A stretch of DNA of 64,000 nt from Rotaria macrura (lineage: Eukaryota > Rotifera > Eurotatoria > Philodinida > Philodinidae). Within the stretch, counting starts at the first letter, position 1; each line of letters begins with the position of its first letter. Made by a program: the position numbers and the translations under genes. The stretch is from assembly GCA_900239685.1 (NCBI GenBank), contig OENT01000034.1:1-64000 (forward strand), read 5' to 3'. The notes below the pieces were generated by a model, which saw nothing but the letters and a program-made list of their open reading frames with translations, was not told the origin of the DNA and searched no databases. This document shows, piece by piece, positions 47,401-60,770 of this stretch.

Positions 47401-50400
47401 TTTAGATTTCTAATTGAAATAAACAAAATTGAACTAGTCAAAAACGTACAGATGGATCTGTTTACTTACCGAAGCACAACGAAATTCAACGTATCAGCTT
47501 TTATAGATTTAATTATTGGAGTTACTGCTGAATGTGCTTTACCGAGAAGTATTTCTCCATTAACCTAAACAAAATGAAAACATTCTTACTTTTCGTGCTA
47601 CGCATATATACATGTATATAAAGTAGTGAGAATCACCGGCAAGATTAAAATATCATTTATTAACAATATGGTAATGTCAGAAAGAAATATCGCCCGAGTG
47701 TTTTTCTCTTTATAAATGGAATATAAATTAGAATAAAGAATCTACGAGGAAAAATGGCGAGTCACGCAATTATTTCGATAGATTATGCGACGAAGCACTT
47801 TGCTGGTTTAAAGACATGAATGCTCTAGAAAGGAGAATTCGCATTCTCTTTTTTCCTTCTTTCACTCAGTTTTTTTCTCTTTGCTCTGTTCTCTTTTTCC
47901 CTCGTCCGTATATATATTTTTTTGTAAAACTATCACGCATAGTGGACAGGAAATTCACAAAGCGAGTTTCTTCATCCCCGAACGCGATTATAGTCACGCA
48001 TTAAATCTCTAAATTAGAGAGCGGAAATATTCTTATTTTTTCTTCTTCTTCTCTTTTTTTCTTCGTACATCATACGCGAATAAAAACACGAATGAATATA
48101 CTCTCTGCTTTTTTTACCTCAAGTAATTGATCGCCTGGATGTATACGATTGTCACGATCAAGTAATGAACCAGATTGAATATCACAAACAAAAACAGCTA
48201 ATTTATTGGGATCACGATGTCCAATAAGAGAAAGTCCAAGTGGTTCATTGATTTCGGATAGACTTCTTTTTATATCAATGAAAAATAAATCCCCCATTAA
48301 ATGTCCATACTGTTTAATTAATTCGTCTTCTGTTTTTCGTTCGTTTGTTAAATGACTTTGATGCGTTGTTAATATTTTACTGAGTGTTGGAGAATTACTT
48401 GGAATGTTCGTTATAGTTGTTGATGAATAATCGTTTGTCGATGATGAAGGATTCGATGGATCGAGTAAGCTTTGCACAATGAAATGCACAGGTGATTGAG
48501 CGGCACGAATTATTTCAACTGCACGATCATGCGATGCATCACGAAGATCATAACCATTGACATCAAGGATACGATCGCCCGTTTTTAATGTACCATTACG
48601 TCCAGCTGGTGAGTCGGGTAAAACATGTTTTATGAATATACCTGATATACACGATTCGATTGTATTTCCTGGTCCAGAAAAGTCTAGTTTTCCTCCGACG
48701 ATGCTTATTCCTAAACTTTTAACATGTTCATTACGATAAAGTGTAACTGTACGGGGTGGTCCCCATAGTGTTGCACTTAATGTTTCGCTATCAATAATGG
48801 TTGTATACGTTTGTTGATTATACTGAGAATCAAATCCATACGAGTCACCGTCGTCATTTTTTATTATCGTTATTACAGATTGTGATGGCGATAGTGGTGG
48901 TATTGGTATTGCTGTTGTTGTTGTTGTTGTTGTAACTTTAGTTAAAGAAGGCTCAACGCCTGAAGCAGTAATTCTATACGACAGCAAAAATAGAAACGAA
49001 TAAATCTTCATGTGATTAGCTTTGTTTATTTAGATATTTTTTACTCGACTTGTGTTGGGGATGATGTTTGTGGATCGAGTGTATGATTTTTGAATTGTCT
49101 AGCTTCATCTTCAGGAATGAATACGACACTAAAAATGAAGATATTTGAATAAAAGAAAAAGAACTTTGCAATGATAATAATTATTTAAATATCTACCTTA
49201 TATCTGACCCCATGAGAGAAGCACGTCTTATAATTGAGCGTGCTTGTGCATTGCTTATCTTTTTCATATTTTCATTATTAATGGATAATATATAATCACC
49301 TGGCCTTAAACCATGTTGATTAGTTACTGTTGTTGTTGGTGTTATAGAACGTATAAGACATCCATTTACACCTTCATCAACATAAGCATCGACCATTAAA
49401 CCTAGAGAAAGAATAAAATGAAAGCAGTTGTTTATCATGTTACCGATCTTGAATCTATATTTATCTATTACCAAGCTGATCAAAACTATGTTTAACGCGT
49501 ATTTCACGTTCAAGGTACGCAGGCAATTGTATAACTTCATGATTCAGAAATGTAATAACACGTCCCGAAGACTGTGAACTAGTAGATAGAGCAGGTGATG
49601 CCATACGCGACGATTGTCTTGATGAAGTCCATTTAGGTGTTATTGTTGGAGTTGTTGGAGTTTTGATTGTTGATGTTATTATACTCTTACTCTCATTATT
49701 ATTGTTATTTGTTAGTATTCGCTGATGTTGTTTAATAATAGCATCAACTTCATGAGCATCTTCGTCTATAATTGATGTGGTTCTCGTTGGAGTTGCTTTT
49801 GTTGGACAACTAACATTTTTTATCGGTTGCCGATGAGTTAATGGAGATGATGACGATGAAGAAAGCGCAACATTATAATTAAAATTATTATGATTATGAT
49901 TATGATTATTATTATTGTTATGGTCGTCGTCACTACTCAAGTCAGGCTACAAAGAAACAACAGAAAATAATCAGTATACAATGATTTTTTTTCTTCTCTG
50001 TCGTCTTCTTCTCATTTTTCTTCTTGGCTCCGATGATGACGATGAAAAAGGGAATAATCGATGAGAAGGAAAGGAGAATGAGATAATGGATGTTTGCATA
50101 GCTCTTGACGGGACTGTTGTCACAATTGATAAACGAATTTGTACATGAGAACAGATGAAAAAACATCCAACTATATCTTTTTTTCATATTAACATATCTT
50201 GTTATCGTGAAATAGAGTTTCTGCTTTTACAGTGAACCGTATACTGTTGAAGATAGGTCAGCATGTTTACGACAAAAACAACTAATCTATCTCATCGAAG
50301 AAAACGAGCATGAGTGTATAAGACTCAATCTGCTAATCATAATTGACTTGAATGCAAACAGACGCGCTCCGGGGGATCGAAAAGAGAGTCATCCGTTCGT

Positions 50401-53400
50401 ACAATTACGCTGACGGCTCAATGATCATTTCCTCGTGTATTACAGCATCAAGCCGCATATGTTTATTGAAATAGATTTGACTCTTGCTCTTCATTCTATC
50501 GGTTAGCAATTCACAGTAGATCAAAACGTACAACTGATAAATGAAGAAAAGAAAACAAGACTAAAAAGTGAATGAAAGTAGAGAAATTAAAATATATGTG
50601 CATGCTTGGCACACGAACAAATAGAGCGTGAGACACGCACACAAGTATATACACAAAGAATAATAGACGGATGGAAAGGCAAAGAAAAGACCGGGCAGCT
50701 ACATAACGGCGACAACAAATAGTAATTCTTTCTGTCCGCCTTTTTGGTGCGGTACCACAAAAGCGAGCGAGCGCGCACGCACACACACACAGAAGACACA
50801 ATGTTTCTTTTCTTTTTCTTTTACTTCTTTTTTTTTTGTTATATAGTCTCTTTTTTTTTGTTTCTCTATCTTCATGTAAGGCATTAGTAGCATTTTCCTT
50901 GAAGAAAAAGACGAGAAGAACGACAAACAAAAAAAAAGACGCTATAATTGAAAAACAACGGTTGATGTATGGAACACAGTATATCATTCATGCATCCTTT
51001 TTTTTCCGCTAGACCACACACTAGCATAGCAACAAGTGGATTCACCGCGTTTTTATGTCATGAAAGAAAATTGCAATTATTATAGATGACAATACATATA
51101 ATACAATGTTCTTTTATAACGAAATAAATACAAGATCAGCATGAAATCAATAAAAGAAATAGATTCGATTAGACATAACACAAGGTTCGTGAGAAAAAAA
51201 TAGAATCGTATAAGTAAAAAAATATATCTTACCCGAAATTTAATATGATTAGTTTTTCGAGAACAAATACAACAAAAATGTAAACTCGAACATTTACGAT
51301 AGTTTAACATTGTTTCGATTTAAAATAAGTGCTTATGATTGCTTTACGCATAGCTTTTACTTTTTTTGCATTTGCCTTTTTATTTTTATTTTTGATTATG
51401 CTTTATTGACTCATCTCATAGAGATAATGTTGATAAACGCATTTAGTATCACCTATTTATTAGCTACTAGGCCTGCATACCACAATTATTAGTCAGACAC
51501 TTCGCTCTCTTTCTATTGCAATCATTCATTTCGAATTAGTTCGATGTTTTTTACATGAATGTACACTACATATGAGATTGAAGCAGAATCATTCATATCA
51601 TCGATTTTCGTTGATCGAATCAATGCATGTCACATGTGAATATCTCAATGATTTTCTTCTCGTTCTACTCAAAAACAAATTATATATGCCTATTTAATTT
51701 ATCAATACTGACGGTTTGCTTTTTTAAGGCCAACGGTATGATTAAGTGTTATGCCAACTAAGATATTAGGATGTTATCATCGAAATACACAACTCCTCAT
51801 ATATCACATACCTTCTTGGATTTCTTCATGTCGTTATGTTAAAAAATCATCGATCAACCAAATATGTTGATTGTGAACAATGAGATATAACATGTATGTA
51901 TATCTCATTTCGACGAAAAAGAAACATCAAACGATTGATGATAAAAATCAAGATATAATCAATGGCAAAAAGAAGAATCCGAAAGCCACAGGAAACATCG
52001 AACAGAAAAGAAACTGTCTACTAGAGTAAAGGATAATCTACGCTAGAGAAAGAAATTGGTATATATATATATATATATATATAGTTGAAGAAACGAGATC
52101 GTTTCTCGCGTTTTAATCAAGATGCATCCGTTACGTCGATAACGCTGCTGTTTTTCATTGCTACTGCTCAAATGTCAAAAGCGTTCTGTTTTGTTCTTTT
52201 CTAGTATGTGTTCTCAAGAGATCGACTGTTCTTCCCTTTCTTCCCTGTTTCCCATGACTAGTCCAGCCTTAACACTCGCCGTCATCAACATTGAAAAGAC
52301 ATCAGCCGTACTATGACTAGTACGATGACTATTGCCGTTATCATCATCATCATTCTCGATTATAATCGAATTTGTTCGGTATATGTGCGTTTTCGTTGTC
52401 GTCTTCTTTCCCCTCGGGTAGTGAGTACTGCTTGGTTTGAGCAAAAGAGTCCGAAAAAAAATCACTAATCTACTCACTTCATGGAAACATGCCATTGAGT
52501 CAAATTTATTCGTCATTTGCCGCAATGATAACGGTCGCATAATATGTGCTTGTTCTTGGTCATGACTGTTAGTGGTATCATGTGTTTGTCGTGAACGAGA
52601 TAATCGTTTTATTGATGAATAACTTCTACGTGATGAATCACCAGATGGAACCGTTGCGATTGCTTGGGATGATAAATTATTATTATTAGTATTAGTATTT
52701 GGATTATTATTTGTTGATTGCCGATTAAATTTTGTTGCTGTAAATGCAGATGAACCCCGTAGACGATCATAAAATGGAGAGGATACAATTTGTGGTATGA
52801 GAACAAGATGATCTGATTGAAAACTTTGAAATTCAGGTAAATTCATTGAAGCATTTGTTGGTAGTTTTCGTTCGATTTTCGGTAACAAATCAAGATACTC
52901 TTCTTTGTTTAATTGTCGAGTCGGTTCTTTTTTTTCATACGGAGGAATTCTCCTAGAAGTTTTATCACGCTGATGTGCACGATTAATACTCAATGTACGT
53001 TGTTGTTGTTGTTGTTCACTGGGATTTTTCATATTTTCTTTGTCAATTAAGGATTCCAAATATTCATGTTTACTTAGAATGGCCGGTGCTGATAAAGCAA
53101 TACCAGCGGGTACAGCTGGTTGTTTTGTTGATGATGGACGATGACTCGAAGCAGAACGCTAAAATGAAAAGATTAATTATACTTTAGATACTTATTCAAG
53201 AATACATCTTTTAGTTAATTTTATCAATGAGATTAGAGAAGAATAAAATAGTGATGAAGAAAGTTGATAATAAAAGCAATTAATTTGATGGAATAGTTTT
53301 TTCTCCTTTTTATTTCAATGAATTATCTATGGTTTAAGAACTTCAAGCAAAAGCAAAGGATGAATAATTGGATTAGATTATGAGTGGACTTTTTTTTTCG

Positions 53401-56400
53401 TTTTACTGATTTAAGATTAATGAAACCTCAATAAATAAAGCAATGAAAGAAAGAAAAGGTTTGATTTGATTTGAATACGCTGTAAAGTTGATTGATCTCG
53501 ATGTTTAATGTTCTAATTCGACTCTGTTCAATACAGTTAATATCCTATAGATATTTCTTTTTTTGAAACTTATCGTTGAAATTTCTTTAAACTTCATTAA
53601 AAACTTAAACTTAAATCAAATATTTATATACTTTTTTTTCTTTATGAGAAAGTAAAATATCAGAGTTATAACTATGTTGGTATTTAGACTTTTGACTATG
53701 GTTCATCAGTATGCACTACTCTTCTAACGAAAATATTAGTGTATTAAAGTTAGAAATGTCTGCGCTTTTTCAATTTCTACTATAAAGATGTGAAAGTTTG
53801 TCATATACGAATATTACACACACACACATACACACATATATATATATAAGTGATAATCAAGAAAGAAGAATCTTTTTCTTCGAATTCAGTATAATTTTAT
53901 TAGTACATACAGATACAGAACTTTCAATTTCGTATTGTTCGTAAGAATATTGCTTCAGAATCGATAGGTTCTGTACTACACATGACAAAAAATACTGATC
54001 TTATAAAACAATCTGTCAACGCCATGAAAGATACGCTACTAAAACTAGAAGGCAATAGTATAAACATAAAGGAAAATATTTTTTCCTGTATGTTTATCTT
54101 AGAAGCTTCTAATTTAATACAGATTTGGCTTTTTAAAGAGTACAAACAATCAATTATATTCTAGTCGATGATTGACGTATGAAGTTTGTTTATTTTTAAT
54201 ATCGAGTTGATATTAAGTTTTGTGTATGTACTGTTGAAGCACAATAAAAAAACAACATATCTTATTCAAACAATCATTATTATTTTTGATGATAATTACA
54301 CTTATTGTATAGGAATAATGAAAAACATTTCGAAACTCATTATTCGATTCAAATATTCAACATGTCCAGGTTTTTCTTTTTATCTTATTAATAGAAGAAC
54401 TAAAAACAATTTTCTATCTTGGTTGCTCGAATAGAAACTACGCTTTAACCTTTGTGTGTGCAATTTAATATCTTGAATGCAAAATAAATAAGATCACTTT
54501 GAGATTTCTCTACAATGCTTTGTGATTGTATAGAAGTAATAGTTGATGAATAGAAAAAAATATCTTTTTTTTTATAAGTCTTATGATATAAAAAAGCCTA
54601 ATTGAATAAATTTTTCATTCATTATATCAAAGAAAATCCTATTAACTTCATCCTACTTTGATCTACAAAGTATATACACATATATATATATATAAATATA
54701 TATGAAAATAATTTATTTGCATGTAACAACTAATCGAAAAATAGAAATTCAATTATAACTACATCACTTAATGATCTATGGAATAATTGACATCGTTATA
54801 GAAGAAATAGTTAATTTTATTTTCAATTCTTGACTTTTATTTTTGTCTATGGTGAGAGAAGCAAAATCAATTTCATTCATTTCTATTGTTAGTATACAAA
54901 AGATTAATTTACCTAGAAAATAATATTTTGCAACTAAAAAAGAAACAGTATTCTATTAATCTTTGATATGTATTTAAATAAAAGAACAGAAAAGAACAAA
55001 CTGTATTAATATAAATTACCTGATGATTATTTATGATTGCATTGTTGTCTGTACTTTTGTTAATACGAGATGTGCGCTGATTCACTTGTTTCTTGTTAAC
55101 AATACTATTGTTATTACTATTATTATTATTATTCATTTTATTTGTATCTTGATCACTGTCATTAAGAATCTTCTCATCATCGTCATCATTTTTGAATTTT
55201 GGATAAGGTAACGGTTTTGATATACTCAATTTAACTGGACCAACAGGTGTTGATTTTAAAATTTTAATAGCATCATCTAATGTCATATTTTCGAGTGTGA
55301 TATCATTGACAGCAACTAAACGATCTCCCGGTACGATCCGACCGTCTAATTGTGCAACACCACCAGGCACTAATGCGCGTATCACAATAACAGGTGAATG
55401 ACTTGGATTCGATGGATCTTGATAATCAAGTACAGAAAAACCAAGGCCATGATCACTTTTATGTAATTCAACATTCATAATTGATTTTGACCATAAAGCT
55501 AGATTTGAAATGACTTCAAGTGAATGAGATCTATATGGTTTTGGTGTACGTATTGATGATGTACTACGATTTAATAATGAATTTGTTGAATCTAATGTTC
55601 CCATACTTTTAGCTTTAACAACAATTTCAGCCGTTTTACCAAATGTTATTGAACGAGAACGGTTATGATTATGAATATTATTCGTTTCTGTTGTTGACGT
55701 ACTTTTTGTTTCATTTGTCGATGAAATTTTACGACGAGCACAAACAAGTTTAACCTGGTGTTTAACACGTTTAAGAATTTCAATAACATGTATGTGATTT
55801 TTTCCATATAAAATTTGATTATTGACCTTTTGAGAGGAAACAAAATCATTACACAGTCCTAATTATTCTACAATTCAAATTTCCTTACTTCTAATAACTC
55901 ATCACCAGACTTTAATGTTCCTTCTGTTCCTATTGGTCCATCGCGTAATAATGCACGTATGTAATGATGTGGTCGGACTTCTTCACCATTTTCAATATCA
56001 ACCGTACCTTCCAGGGTTATGCCAAGCCCACCATTATCTGGCTTGTAGACATCTATTACTAATATATCATAATTATGTCCTAAAACTTTCGTCCATTTTT
56101 GACGTATTTGTTCATAAATATCAACTTGAGATTGAAATTCGAGTTTTTCTTCAATTTGATGTGATGATTCTAGCGCTTTAAAAATAGAAGACACGCATAG
56201 CAACATGATTTTTACTCTTCACGAAAAGAAATATAGAGTCATGTATTACCAATCATTTCTTTAATTTTCTCAAATTTAATACCATCAAGATAACGTCGGA
56301 CTTTGAGTTGTACAGATGAACTTGTATTTTGTAATAAATAAAGTGCTTGAATATTAGAAAATCCATTCAATGATTGATCATTTACTTCAATTATTTGATC

Positions 56401-59400
56401 ACCTATGGCTAAACGACCATCTCGAGAGCAAACGCTACCCTCAGCTATATCACGAATAAATACACCGGCAATGGCATCTAAATATAAATTACTTGATGAA
56501 AAGATGGAAAGAACGAGATTTTTTTTTCTTTTAGTCTTCTTTACTCTAATAGACTTATTGCGACTGATACCACCTTTAACAATCATTTCTATTTTTATTT
56601 TGAATTAACGAAATTCTAGAGTAACATCGTTTCGGTCTGAAGGATGGATTTACAAATAAGAACGAAGAAAAATATTACTTACCATTACTCGTTGAATCGG
56701 GACTAACATAACCAGCCACAGTAATGCCTAGACCATCATCACCTTTTTCCAATGTTACATCCAATAGCTGTGTGCCATCTTCATATTGACACTAAACATA
56801 TTGGTACAATCAAATAACGATACATAGAGTTATAGATGTATTCAAAAGAGAAGAAAAAAAGGAGCATCTAGTTGCGTTAGCAAAGTATTATTAGATCTGT
56901 AAGTGCCTTCCAACGCTCGATTCTAAAGAAGGCGAAAAAAAAGATGCGGAAGATTAACAATCGACAATCGACTCGCACTCGTCTTGCTTCTTTAATAGAA
57001 TCGACGGCATAGACACGCACACATTCACCAGTGTGAATGCTTGTTTCTTTTTTCTCTTTGCCTCTCTCTCTCTCTCTCTCTCTCTTTTCCAACTACTAGG
57101 ACTATCACAGCAACCTGTCATGGCTATGTTGTGTGCAAAGATGCTTGAGTCGAGAAGTTGACGAGAATGATGAAGGGTGAAGAAAAGAAAGTGCCCAAAG
57201 GATCCGAAAGATGGATGGGAAAAGAGAAAAGGATGCCAAACATGAGAGGAAAAAATATGAGTTAGAGGAAAGTGAGAGAGACGTCATATAATATAAATAT
57301 AAATGTATATATATATATATCTATTCTCGTTTGTAAGGATAATTAATCGTTCTGTTTTTGCCGTTCCCATTTAATAATATTATTAGGGAATAGATACGAA
57401 CTTTTTCGCGAAGATTTTCAAGAATTTTTTCAAAATTATGATTGCTTTCCAGTAAACGTTCTGTACGAAGTAATACTCGATTTAGTGAATTAGTTTTAAT
57501 TCCATCATTATCAGTATTCATTGATTTAGACAGTGTTGTTGATAATGTATTATTTTCATTATTCGTTGTTCGATTAACATGTTCTGATGGAGATAATGGG
57601 TGTTGTACCATGAATGACAACTTTTCATCCGTTGTTGTGTCATTGATTGTTTCTGTCATTACTGCTGTTGTTGAAGATGTTGTCGGCTCGCGTACACTTC
57701 TTGCAACAACAAGACGAACTTGGTGTGAACATTGTCGAAGTATACCAGCGACCTGTTCAGAACTCATACCACGTACACATACATGATTTATTTGGAATAA
57801 ATGATCACCCGTACGAATACGACCATCCTACACACGAATAGAGAAAAAACGGATATTAGGAATTTTTGATGTATTGCTCATCAGATTGGTAGTATATATG
57901 TCAGCAAATGAATGCTTGTCTTTCTCATCCGTGCTATTCTTTCCTCTCATCGTTCTATCATTCTTCTTTTTTTCCGTCAGGATAAATACATATTGGCCAT
58001 CATTCATTAGGCAAATTTATTTTCTTTCTTTCTCCCTATTTTTTATAAGGTTTTCCTTCTATCTGCTTTACTGCTTCTTCTCGTATCGATATGTTTTCTT
58101 TTGTTCGAGCAATTGAAAAAAAACAGCTGGAGAGGAAAAGAATACGGAGATATAAGAAGAAAAACAATATAGCTTGATCAGCTAGGTTTTACTTTATCGA
58201 CAATTGAACCAGGCACAATTGCTTTGACAACAACACCCGTTGATTTATTGCCCGTAATGCCAAAGCCTAGCCCGGAGCCGTCGTTGGTTAATTCAACAAC
58301 TTCAATTTGTGTCCACAATGTATTTAGCTAAATGGAATGAATATATATATATATATAATAAAAATAGATATGTATCTAATCCGTATATCTATTTATTTAT
58401 CTGTACAATCAATCATGAACTTACCACCATGTCGACGTTAAAGGGCGTCGACAATGTCGGAACACAGCTGTGTCCGTCGTTGTTCGACGTTGAAACGGTG
58501 GCATGAGGATAATCAATAGTTGTAGAAATAACAACAAGTTCAATGTTTAGCCGTGTTAAATCAAGAAGAAGTTGATGAGCACGAATGGCAACTGTTGAAT
58601 CTTGTGAGTCCAAATAAATATCGTTTATACAGACTAATTGATCGCCAATTCTCAGTTGACCGTTTCTTAAATGACAAAATAACAATACGAAATATAAACA
58701 ACATTCTATTTATAAATATGCATACAAGCATCATCAGAGACAATATCGGTTTTACATGCAAAATTCTCAATTTAGCGCCAAGAGAAATGTGCGAACATGA
58801 AAAAAGCCAGAAAAGAAAAAAGAAAGAAGAATGAAGAAAGCTATTCTATCTTTGTAGTCCATCAACGTCTTAGATAATTTAATTTTCCTGATAAAATATC
58901 CATCGTGTGCACGTAAACCAACAATCTACATCCTTGTTATCATCATTGCTTCAAGCATTATTACTGGGCTATAAATGTTAGGAAAACACGTTTTCATATG
59001 GTGTGACTTTTGTGTTTGTTATAAATCATATATCTCTCCACTTATTACACACATGTATATATATATATATATTTATAGATGGATAGATAGAGACATATTA
59101 ATAATCATAATAATAAAAAGAATAATAATTCTTACTTGACTGTCAGTTATAATTTCTTTTCTCATATGTCCTATTTGATAATAGAACATAAGACTAGGTG
59201 CACTTATTGTAGTCTTTTTTTATTAAGAAACCTGCTTTAATTTCCCATTCATGATGATGATGATGACATTGATGATGATGATAATGATAATGATCTATTC
59301 CTTCCGCTCTTTTCTCATTTCTTCTTTTTTTCCCTTTTTATATTCAACGGGTTTATCTTTTGTGACAATAGTTGATGATCTCTCGAGACCTACCCAAGAC

Positions 59401-60770
59401 GATTGATTCTTTCTTTTTTTTTCCATGCATAAACCGAAAAATAAGAATAAAAGTGTTATCGAGTATTTTGTTCTTTTCCTTTTCTAAGTATTTTTTTATA
59501 GTGTTTTCTGGATGCTACTAAATTGAAATATATATATACACAATCTCCAAACTTTCTTTTCCGCGATCTATTCTTGAGGCAAACTTGTCAATGTATATTT
59601 CTCTTATAGGCTTTTATGTGCGTGCTGACAACTGTCAAAAGTGGCAGAGCATATAGCATACACGCTAGAAAAAGTACGAAATAGAAAAAAAGATAGTTGT
59701 TACTGAGCATGCGTTCTTCTACCAGAGCAAAAAATTCACACGACAACCAGCAAAAAGTTATTTGTAAATCATCTCTTTTGCTTCTCCTCAACGATAAAAG
59801 AAAAATGGAAAACATGATTCGTTGTTATTGAAGGTCGTGAATGAAACAATCATGAAAAAGAGAATTTATTACATAACGTTTTTTAAGTTAAAAGAAAAAA
59901 CAAGAACAAGTAATCAAAAGATTTATTTATTTTGTTCATTGCAATTTAATCAAAAGTATGCGCATTGATGACGTAGATCTAATAACTACCAATTCAATTT
60001 TCTACTAATTCTTTTTATAAATATATCGATGGAAAACAGACCATGGATTTAGACTAATGAGAATCTCATGAGAGATGGAAAAAAACAAACAAAAATAGGA
60101 AAAAGGAAGATCAAGATAGAAACAGGTGAACAACCTTAGGCGAAATGAAATAAAGTTCATGTTTGCAATCAAAGCAGAAGAAAATACAAACAAAAACTTA
60201 CGCATCAGCAAGAGTACTTGGTTGAATATCATGAATAAAAATTGCATTTATATTGAATATGCGATGTTTATATGCGATAATATTGATTCCTAATGATTCT
60301 TGTGGTACAGTTTTATTTAAAATAATTTTTCGAATAACATTTTCATTCGATAAATGATCGTTAATTTTAACAACTACAGAAAATTAATTACTCATGTTTT
60401 TAAAATAAAAAGCTCGAGCAAGAATACCAACCAGAATTCTTTGTTTGATGATCGTTTATCAATTTTAGATGTCCTTCACTATCGAAATCGAACAAGCAGT
60501 TCTTTATGAATAAGTTTCCTTTCTCGAATTCTAATTTAATTTGCTGAAATGATTCTTGTAAATTGTATAACGTATTAAACAAAGGACTATCAAGAAGTTG
60601 TTGTAAAGAACTAATATCAGGCTGTTGCTCACAATTGTTATATTGATTTAAGCGTTCACTCAATCGTTTCAATATTGTACTGGCTTCTGAATGGGAAAGA
60701 AAAAGGAAATTTTTTTTAATCAGATTCTTACAAATCAACTTAAGATATGTTTACCACATAGTTGAGCCAT
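44492..60770 (-). CDS. MPDZ: MPDZ/PATJ-type scaffold, one L27 and eleven PDZ domains (26 exons)
   Basis: Scaffold of the Crumbs/tight-junction polarity network. The N-terminal L27 normally binds PALS1, and the PDZ domains gather membrane-protein tails. Twenty-six exons were traced from ATG at 60770 (MAQLC, a 16-nt exon) to TGA at 44494-44492; the total of 7296 nt gives 2431 residues and all phases close. Order: L27 ([10 protein letters not shown] to [15 protein letters not shown]); PDZ1 60373-58665 region; PDZ2 (GLGFGITG); PDZ3; PDZ4 (GLGITLEGT); PDZ5 ([16 protein letters not shown], almost identical in layout to MPDZ PDZ5); PDZ6, with a degenerate carboxylate loop (QLGLMV); PDZ7 ([26 protein letters not shown]); PDZ8 (PLGLSLIG); PDZ9 (SFGLTLIQ); PDZ10 ([12 protein letters not shown]); PDZ11 ([12 protein letters not shown]). 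Ser/Thr/Asn-rich linkers at 53158-52478, 49946-49472 and 47278-46023 explain why it exceeds MPDZ (about 2070) and PATJ (about 1800). It ends in a basic Ser-Arg tail, [15 protein letters not shown]. Confidence 0.94.
49947..52477 (-). other. 2.5-kb intron of the multi-PDZ gene
   Basis: Donor GTGAGT after CFHE and acceptor TTTGTAG before PDLSSDDD, joined in phase 0. It contains a CACA tract (about 50779-50790), a TA repeat at 52060-52083 and pyrimidine-rich runs, but no coding similarity. Confidence 0.7.
52060..52083. repeat. (TA)n microsatellite
   Basis: Twelve consecutive TA units inside the large intron of the multi-PDZ gene. Confidence 0.9.
53159..55019 (-). other. 1.9-kb intron of the multi-PDZ gene
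   Basis: Donor GTAATT after NNHQ and acceptor CATTTTAG before RSASSHRP, joined in phase 0. It contains CA/TA repeats at about 53816-53848 and 54670-54695. Otherwise it is AT-rich with no recognised content. Confidence 0.65.
53816..53848. repeat. (CA)n(TA)n microsatellite
   Basis: A CA tract running into a TA tract in an intron of the multi-PDZ gene. Confidence 0.85.
57062..57085. repeat. (CT)n microsatellite
   Basis: Twelve CT units in the intron between the second half of PDZ2 and PDZ3. The minus-strand frame here reads as an Arg/Glu repeat and is not a gene. Confidence 0.9.
59251..59294. repeat. (GAT)n-type imperfect microsatellite
   Basis: Imperfect GAT/ATG trinucleotide tract in the 1.5-kb intron that splits PDZ1. 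Confidence 0.8.

Noticed and set aside
50511-50987. Minus-strand frames of up to 158 codons
   Set aside because: They lie inside a large intron of the multi-PDZ gene and consist of Cys, Phe and Lys low-complexity sequence from CA and pyrimidine tracts.
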